64,000 bases of DNA from Halobacillus sp. A1. GTDB taxonomy: Bacteria; Bacillota; Bacilli; Bacillales; Halobacillaceae. The notes below the pieces were generated by a model that worked only from the letters and a program-made list of their open reading frames with translations, ran no database searches and was not told the DNA's origin. Shown in pieces: positions 58,978 through 64,000 of the stretch (within the stretch, counting starts at the first letter, position 1; each line of letters starts with the position of its first letter). Both the position numbers and the translations under genes were made by a program. The stretch spans positions 29,022-93,021 of the forward strand of contig NZ_JAIZEN010000014.1 of assembly GCF_024189295.1 (NCBI RefSeq). The letters run 5' to 3'.

Positions 58978-59553
58978 ATGCCGACATCCACAAGTAAACG
59001 TGATCATATCATCCACAGTGCGCTTAATTTATTTGCAGAACGTGGTTTCGATGCGACAACGATTCCGATGATTGCTAATGATGCCAACGTAGGCGCAGGA
59101 ACCATATATCGCTATTTTGCGAACAAAGAAGTTCTTGTCAATACATTGTTCCAGCATTATGTGACATTGTTCACCCATACGCTGGAGGAAGATTATCCGA
59201 AGGAAGATAGTATTCGTAATCAATTCCATCATTTATTTAAAGGGATGGTTCGTTTCACAAATGACCATGAGCATGCCCTTTATTTTATAAAAACCCATAA
59301 TGCTGCTTACTTTCTTGATGATACGAGTCGAGAGAATTTTAATCATCTGCTTATGATTCTCCAGAATTTCTTAGATGAGGGGAAAGAAGAAAAGCAAATT
59401 CGAGACCTTCCATCGAAAGCGTTAATTGCTATTATATTTGGTGGTTTTCTTGAGCTTTTTAAATTGATCCGTGCAGGTGACATCGAATCGTCGGAGGAAT
59501 TATTGGCAGGAGTAGAGGAAAGTTGTTGGGATGCTGTGCGTCATCATTCGTGA
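58978..59553 (+). CDS. TetR-family repressor of the P450 gene (FatR/Bm3R1-like)
   Basis: 191 residues from ATG 58978, preceded by AAAAGGAGG; the ATG at 58939 lies in the operator. HTH A-T-T-I-P-M-I-A-N-D-A-N-V-G-A-G-T-I-Y-R (about 24-43) and F-A-N-K-E-V-L. In Bacillus, Bm3R1/FatR represses CYP102 genes and is released by fatty acids; the same context and two palindromes support this role here. Confidence 0.9.
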   Translation: MPTSTSKRDHIIHSALNLFAERGFDATTIPMIANDANVGAGTIYRYFANKEVLVNTLFQHYVTLFTHTLEEDYPKEDSIRNQFHHLFKGMVRFTNDHEHALYFIKTHNAAYFLDDTSRENFNHLLMILQNFLDEGKEEKQIRDLPSKALIAIIFGGFLELFKLIRAGDIESSEELLAGVEESCWDAVRHHS

Positions 59554-59581
59554 TGGGGCTCAGTTTTCTTATCCTATAAAA

Positions 59582-59599
59582 GGAATGAATATTCATTCC
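59582..59599 (+). promoter_or_regulatory. Operator upstream of the P450 gene
   Basis: GGAATGAATATTCATTCC, perfect 18-bp palindrome, differs from the TetR-gene operator only at the centre, 36 bp before the P450 start. TATAAA (59575) could be its -10. Confidence 0.82.
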
Positions 59600-59634
59600 G
59601 GTTATTTTCAAATCCATGAAAGAGGTGCTTATTC

Positions 59635-62600
59635 ATGAATCATATAGAAGAACTTCCACAACCGAAATCCTATGGACCGCTCGGAAATTTACCGGGCATT
59701 GATAAAGATAAACCCATACAGTCGTTTATGAACCATGCTCGGGAGCTGGGACCGGTCTTCCAATTTCAATTTCCTGGTCGAGTAAGTAACTTCGTTTCCA
59801 ATGCTCGTTTTGCTGCAGAAATTTGTGATGAAACACGCTTTGATAAAAAAGTCGGGCCTGCTCTTCAAAAAGTACGTGCTTTTGGCGGAGATGGTTTATT
59901 CACTAGTGAAACAGGTGAGCCGAATTGGAAGAAAGCCCACAATATATTACTTCCTAGTTTCAGCCAGCAGGCGATGAAAGGGTACCATGATAAAATGGTC
60001 GATATTGCTTCACAGCTGGTCCAAAAATGGGCACGTCTTAATTCGAACGAAGAAATTGATGTGCCGGATGATATGACTCGTCTTACGCTGGATACCATCG
60101 GTTTGTGCGGGTTCAACTATCGCTTCAACAGCTTCTATCGTGAAGATTCTCATCCATTCGTAGAAAAAATGGTGAGGGCGCTCGATGAATCGATGAGCCA
60201 GTCGCAGCGGCTCGGTATCCAGGATAAGCTGATGGTCCGTTCCAAACGACAATATAAAGAAGATATTGATTACATGTTCAATCTGGTCGATCAATTAATC
60301 GAAGATCGGAAGCAAGCGGGTGACCAAGGAGAGGACGATTTACTTGCTCACATGCTAAAAGGAAAAGACCCTGAAACAGGAGAAGCCCTCGATGATGAGA
60401 ACATCCGGTTTCAAATCATTACATTCCTGATTGCGGGGCACGAAACAACGAGCGGTCTTCTTTCTTTTGCAATTTATTTCTTGTTGAAAGATCCTGAGAA
60501 ATTACAGAAAGCCTATCAAGAAGTGAATGAAGTCCTTGGTGATGACACACCATCCTACAAACAGGTGAAACAGTTGAAATATGTGCGGATGATCTTGAAT
60601 GAAGCGTTGCGGTTATGGCCGACAGCCCCGGCTTTTTCTGTTTTTGCCAAGGAAGATACGACGCTTGATGGAGAATATGAGGTGGAAAAAGGAGATACGT
60701 TCACGCTCCTTTTACCAGAGCTGCACCGTGACACGTCCGTCTGGGGCGAAGATGCGGAAGAGTTTAAACCGGAGCGATTTGAAGATCCCGCAAACATTCC
60801 GCATCATGCTTATAAACCTTTTGGCAACGGGCAGCGGGCTTGCATTGGGCAGCAATTCGCTCTTCATGAAGCGACGCTCGTTCTCGGCATGGTCCTGCAG
60901 CATTTTGAACTGGAAGATCATACAGATTATGAACTGGACGTTAAAGAAACGTTAACGTTCAAGCCTGACGCATTGACGATGAAAGTGAAATCCAGAAAAG
61001 AAGCTATGGTATTCCAAACGCCGGCTTCTGAGGAGAAAAAAGAAACATCTGTAGAATCGAAGGCAGAGCCTATCATCCAATCAAATGGCACGCCATTACT
61101 TGTGTTATTTGGATCTAATTTGGGAACGGCAGAGGGAGTAGCCCGAGAACTTGCGGAAACCGCACGATATCAAGGGTTTGAAGTGACTACAGCTCCATTG
61201 AACGAATTTGCCGGAGATCTTCCGACTGAAGGGGCAGTTTTAATTGTATCTGCTTCCTATAACGGAAACCCGCCAGATAATGCGACTTCCTTTATGGATT
61301 GGCTTCCATCAGTTGAAGAAGCAGACCTGGAAGGGGTAACCTATGCCGTCTTCGGCTGTGGGGATCGCAATTGGGCGAACACCTATCAGCGCATTCCGGC
61401 CATTATCGATGGAGAGCTCGAAGCCAAAGGGGCTTCAAAACTCCTTGAACGTGGAGAAGGAGATGCAAGTGAAGACTTTGATGGCGATTTTGAAAAATGG
61501 CAGGAGCGTTTATGGCCTAGTTTAGCGGATCGTTTTAATCTTGAGCTGGAGGACGGAGACCACACGTCTAGTCACGTCTCTATGGAATTTGTCAGTGGCA
61601 TCAGCTATACACCAGTTGCTCGCACGTATGATGCTTTTACTGCCGTTGTTCGTGACAACCAGGAACTCTTGAATACTAGTGAACGAAGTACTCGTCACAT
61701 TGATGTACAGCTGCCTGCAGACGTCACCTACAAAGAAGGGGATCATCTTGGCGTGCTGCCTGAAAATACACCAGCACTTGTAAACAGGGTGTTGAACCGG
61801 TTTGGAATAAAAGGAGAAGAGCATGTCATTCTTGGAGCAGGTACAGGAAGAGCGAACCATCTGCCTGCCAACCAGCCTGTTCAGCTTGCACAATTATTAT
61901 CGTCATATGTGGAATTGCAGGAGCCAGCGACCCGCGCACAAATTCGTGAGCTCGCAGCGAGTAACCCTTGTCCTCCTCACAAAATGGAGCTTGAACAACT
62001 CGTAGAGGATGACATCTACAAACGAGAAATTTTGGAAAAACGTCAGACGATGCTTGAGCTGCTTGAAGCTTATCCTTCCTGTGAAATGGAATTCGAAAGC
62101 TTTATCTCCTTGCTGCCGTCCTTGAAAGTCCGTTACTATTCCATCTCTAGTTCACCACGTGTGGACGAACATCAGACAAGTGTTACGGTCAGTGTCGTCC
62201 GTGGGGAAGCCTGGAGCGGCAAAGGCGAGTATGAAGGAGTAGCTTCTAACTATCTGGCATCTCGAGAAACAGGCGACAAAATCGCTTGTTTCATCCGAAC
62301 GCCTCAATCGGCATTTCAGCTGCCTGACGATCCTGAAACTCCGATGATTCTCGTAGGACCAGGAACGGGAATCGCGCCGTTTAGAGGATTCATCCAAGCT
62401 CGCCATGTCATGCAGCAGGAAGGGAAAACGCTCGGAAGTGCTCACCTGTACTTCGGGTGCCGTCATCCAGAACAGGACTTTTTATACGAGAAAGAACTGA
62501 AGGAAGCCGAAAGCCTCGGGCTTATCGAACTTCATAGTGCTTTCTCCAGACAGGATCAAGAAAAAGTGTATGTCCAGCATTTAATGAGGAAAAATGCACA

Positions 62601-62799
62601 AACGATAATTTCTCTCTTAGATCAAGGAGGCCACCTGTACATTTGCGGCGATGGCAGCAAGATGGCTCCTGAAGTGGCGGATACGCTGATCAGGTGTTAT
62701 CAAGATCTTCATCAGACAAGCAGCCAAGAAGCAACTGCATGGTTGGAAGGGCTTGAACAATCCGGTCGCTTTGCGAAGGACGTCTGGTCTGCGTCTTAA
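59635..62799 (+). CDS. Bifunctional cytochrome P450/NADPH-P450 reductase (CYP102A, BM3 type)
   Basis: 1054 residues against about 1048 for B. megaterium BM3. P450 domain: I-helix A-G-H-E-T-T-S (E270, T271), E-A-L-R, haem loop [10 protein letters not shown] with Cys403. FMN domain: [11 protein letters not shown] (about 490-503). FAD/NADPH domain: R-Y-Y-S-I-S-S-S-P (R833) and [12 protein letters not shown] (about 908). It hydroxylates long-chain fatty acids at subterminal positions in one self-sufficient chain. GAAAGAGGTG precedes the ATG. Controlled by the TetR protein upstream. Confidence 0.94.
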   Translation: MNHIEELPQPKSYGPLGNLPGIDKDKPIQSFMNHARELGPVFQFQFPGRVSNFVSNARFAAEICDETRFDKKVGPALQKVRAFGGDGLFTSETGEPNWKKAHNILLPSFSQQAMKGYHDKMVDIASQLVQKWARLNSNEEIDVPDDMTRLTLDTIGLCGFNYRFNSFYREDSHPFVEKMVRALDESMSQSQRLGIQDKLMVRSKRQYKEDIDYMFNLVDQLIEDRKQAGDQGEDDLLAHMLKGKDPETGEALDDENIRFQIITFLIAGHETTSGLLSFAIYFLLKDPEKLQKAYQEVNEVLGDDTPSYKQVKQLKYVRMILNEALRLWPTAPAFSVFAKEDTTLDGEYEVEKGDTFTLLLPELHRDTSVWGEDAEEFKPERFEDPANIPHHAYKPFGNGQRACIGQQFALHEATLVLGMVLQHFELEDHTDYELDVKETLTFKPDALTMKVKSRKEAMVFQTPASEEKKETSVESKAEPIIQSNGTPLLVLFGSNLGTAEGVARELAETARYQGFEVTTAPLNEFAGDLPTEGAVLIVSASYNGNPPDNATSFMDWLPSVEEADLEGVTYAVFGCGDRNWANTYQRIPAIIDGELEAKGASKLLERGEGDASEDFDGDFEKWQERLWPSLADRFNLELEDGDHTSSHVSMEFVSGISYTPVARTYDAFTAVVRDNQELLNTSERSTRHIDVQLPADVTYKEGDHLGVLPENTPALVNRVLNRFGIKGEEHVILGAGTGRANHLPANQPVQLAQLLSSYVELQEPATRAQIRELAASNPCPPHKMELEQLVEDDIYKREILEKRQTMLELLEAYPSCEMEFESFISLLPSLKVRYYSISSSPRVDEHQTSVTVSVVRGEAWSGKGEYEGVASNYLASRETGDKIACFIRTPQSAFQLPDDPETPMILVGPGTGIAPFRGFIQARHVMQQEGKTLGSAHLYFGCRHPEQDFLYEKELKEAESLGLIELHSAFSRQDQEKVYVQHLMRKNAQTIISLLDQGGHLYICGDGSKMAPEVADTLIRCYQDLHQTSSQEATAWLEGLEQSGRFAKDVWSAS

Positions 62800-62856
62800 G
62801 AGTATTTTAAAGGAATAGATGTTTTAAGTTGAACACTAGATTATAAAGGTTAATGA

Positions 62857-62898
62857 AAGAGGGCGATCGCTTCATACTGCGATCGCCCTCTTTATTTT
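62857..62898 (+). terminator. Terminator of the P450 gene
   Basis: 15-bp stem AAAGAGGGCGATCGC/GCGATCGCCCTCTTT, then ATTTT. Confidence 0.9.
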
Positions 62899-62959
62899 AA
62901 AGTCTATGTTAAAGGTGATTGTGGATATTGATAAGTGAGTTATTCAACAATTTGGCAGG

Positions 62960-63804
62960 ATAGCGGAAGACTCGATTTCGAGACATTTGATGAGAGGAGC
63001 AGGGCGAATGGCTCGCTTTCCGTGGGAGCGCGGTGAGCCTCCTCGGACGTCCCGTCCTGCGGGGTCTCACTTAGCACTCTCTTCCCACAGGAGTCTCGCC
63101 ATTCCCCGCCGCCCTTCACTAAAGATGTGCTTCTCGAAGTCCACTTGACATGAAAACTTTTAATTAAAGAGGGAGAATAACATTCCAGTGCAACGGTTAA
63201 ATTGTTCTATTTTAAAACTCCACAATATTAATGTAGTTTACTTGCCTTCCTGTGAAAGGTTGATAAGAAAATTTAGACATTCCAATCCTTTCTCAACTCA
63301 ACACATAGCGATGAGGAGACTTCCTTTACTTCTGTACGATAAATCAACATTGAATCACTCCGTTCTTCGTGTTTCCTTTATCTCCGGCAGCTCATTCCAG
63401 TTCATACGAAACGAAGCGCTTTCGCTTTTAAAAATGGAGTACCGCAGTTCCCCAATCCCCGATACGAAGTAAGCGAGAAAAAGTACCGCTTTCACTAAGA
63501 AGGTGCGGTTTTCCATCCCTCTGTTCTTTCGGATTAAGAGCTTTATAGCAAGGTTTTGCAGCCTGAGACACTTGGACCGAGAAACTGCGTACTAACAGAA
63601 TTATTTGCTTTTGTTGAAGCGGTTTCGAGATACTTATATGGCAAAGGGGCGGAGGGAAACGGTGAGACTCCTGGGGGAGGAGCGGGACAGGTGAGACCCC
63701 GGAGAGCGAAGGTCGAGGAGGCTCAGCGCCCGCCCCCCGGAAAGCGATCCGTTTCCCGGAGCCCCTGGATTCTCATTAGGTCTCGAAACCGAGTCTTCCG
63801 CTAT
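62960..63804. repeat. 845-bp inverted-repeat composite (R6 and R7)
   Basis: Arms begin ATAGCGGAAGACTCG (62960) and end with its near complement CGAGTCTTCCGCTAT (63790-63804), about 34-36 bp matching. R6 core (63012-63100) shares CTCGCTTTCCGTGGGAGC with R5 and has tip GGAC/GTCC; R7 (about 63640-63770) is its diverged inverse. Between them lies E2. Long non-coding; frames across it are fortuitous. Confidence 0.8.
63310..63430 (-). repeat. Repeat E2, inverse copy of E1
   Basis: On the minus strand TAAAAGCGAAAGCGCTTCGT is followed by about 90 bp almost identical to 9402-9520, including GGAGATAAAGGAAACACGAA. It lies between the R6 and R7 arms rather than inside one. Confidence 0.72.
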
Positions 63805-63914
63805 AGGGAGCTTATATGAATATCAACACGGAACTTTAACAAAGTCATTTTTAAAAAGGGAGCAGCTTGTGACGAGGCCACTGAAGAACTGCTAACTTTT
63901 TGAGTTATATATCA
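63805..63914. other. Short unassigned sequence
   Basis: No frame with ribosome binding site and no repeat except A-rich stretches before the next hairpin. Confidence 0.5.
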
Positions 63915-63963
63915 AAAAAGGAAGCCGCGTTGGACTATTTTATCGTCCAACGCGGCTTCTTTG
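63915..63963. terminator. Strong bidirectional hairpin
   Basis: 15-bp stem GAAGCCGCGTTGGAC/GTCCAACGCGGCTTC; A-rich to its left, so mainly for a minus-strand gene beyond the window end. Confidence 0.82.
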
Positions 63964-64000
63964 GTTGTAAGTAAGAGGGTTTTGTCCTCTTATTCCTTCA

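Noticed and set aside
63188..63819. Two plus-strand frames (94 and 87 codons) in the R6/R7 region
   Set aside because: They run through the E2 repeat and the R7 hairpin arm and lack start signals.

Overview
The window reads as chromosomal DNA of a low-to-moderate GC Gram-positive bacterium of the family Bacillaceae, most likely a halotolerant or halophilic genus near Halobacillus (inference). The reasons are strong AGGAGG-type ribosome binding sites, TTGACA/TATAAT promoters, many TTG and GTG starts, acidic protein surfaces, and gene sets typical of Bacillus relatives: yhbD with two bactofilins, a Fur-controlled yfhC/yfiY/yfiZ/yfhA-like siderophore cluster, nagP-nagA-nagB-nagR, yhdT-panF, fra (ydhG), paiAB remnants, and a CYP102 (BM3-type) P450 behind a TetR regulator. 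No rRNA, tRNA, CRISPR array, prophage or intact transposase was seen.

Layout. 1-1.65 kb: small membrane or unknown genes separated by three copies of a short repeat; the first gene runs off the window and lacks a normal start codon. 1.9-5.8 kb: Fur-regulated nitroreductase plus siderophore ABC importer without its ATPase. 5.9-9.0 kb: membrane protein, VOC protein, then a MerR-like regulator with two bactofilins. 9.1-9.75 kb: structured repeats, one interrupted by a second repeat. 9.9-12.6 kb: pantothenate symporter and a HAD phosphatase. 12.7-17.4 kb: PRD regulator/EIIA fusion, ascorbate-type EIIB and EIIC, PHP phosphoesterase. 17.5-20.2 kb: zinc-ribbon membrane protein, ArsR regulator, repeats, VOC protein. 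20.3-26.3 kb: LacI regulator with several matching operators, sugar ABC importer and GH13 alpha-glucosidase. 26.4-28.4 kb: repeat and an ABC-2 exporter. 28.5-33.1 kb: acetyltransferase genes (one broken), an Nramp transporter, a DUF488 protein and gene scraps. 33.2-39.9 kb: TPR protein and the N-acetylglucosamine operon. 40-47.8 kb: lipoprotein, YczE, several small membrane proteins, acetyltransferase, VOC, frataxin-like Fra, M20 amidohydrolase, MarR regulator and a decayed paiAB pair. 47.9-51.6 kb: two MFS transporters around an ArsR-rhodanese regulator. 51.9-57.7 kb: methyltransferase, alpha/beta hydrolase-CPBP protease-regulator operon, GNAT, ASCH and NmrA-like proteins. 57.8-62.8 kb: EamA exporter, TetR and the P450/reductase fusion. 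62.9-64 kb: an 845-bp inverted-repeat composite.

How it works together. Most of the window is local regulator-plus-target modules with visible operators: Fur for iron uptake, a LacI protein for alpha-glucosides, NagR for GlcNAc, TetR for the P450, MarR and ArsR proteins for small resistance or stress modules. The least explained parts are (i) a family of intergenic hairpin elements, three of them exactly 171 bp between GTTTCCGTT/AACGGAAAC-type ends, whose stems show compensatory base changes and which often sit as inverted pairs, (ii) a second, about 110-bp repeat found inside one of these arms and again inside another pair, and (iii) an ascorbate-type PTS operon with no ascorbate catabolism genes and no free EIIA. 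Several genes here are visibly decaying (nonsense codon, internal deletion, lost starts). I did not find a complete, clearly new multi-gene system.
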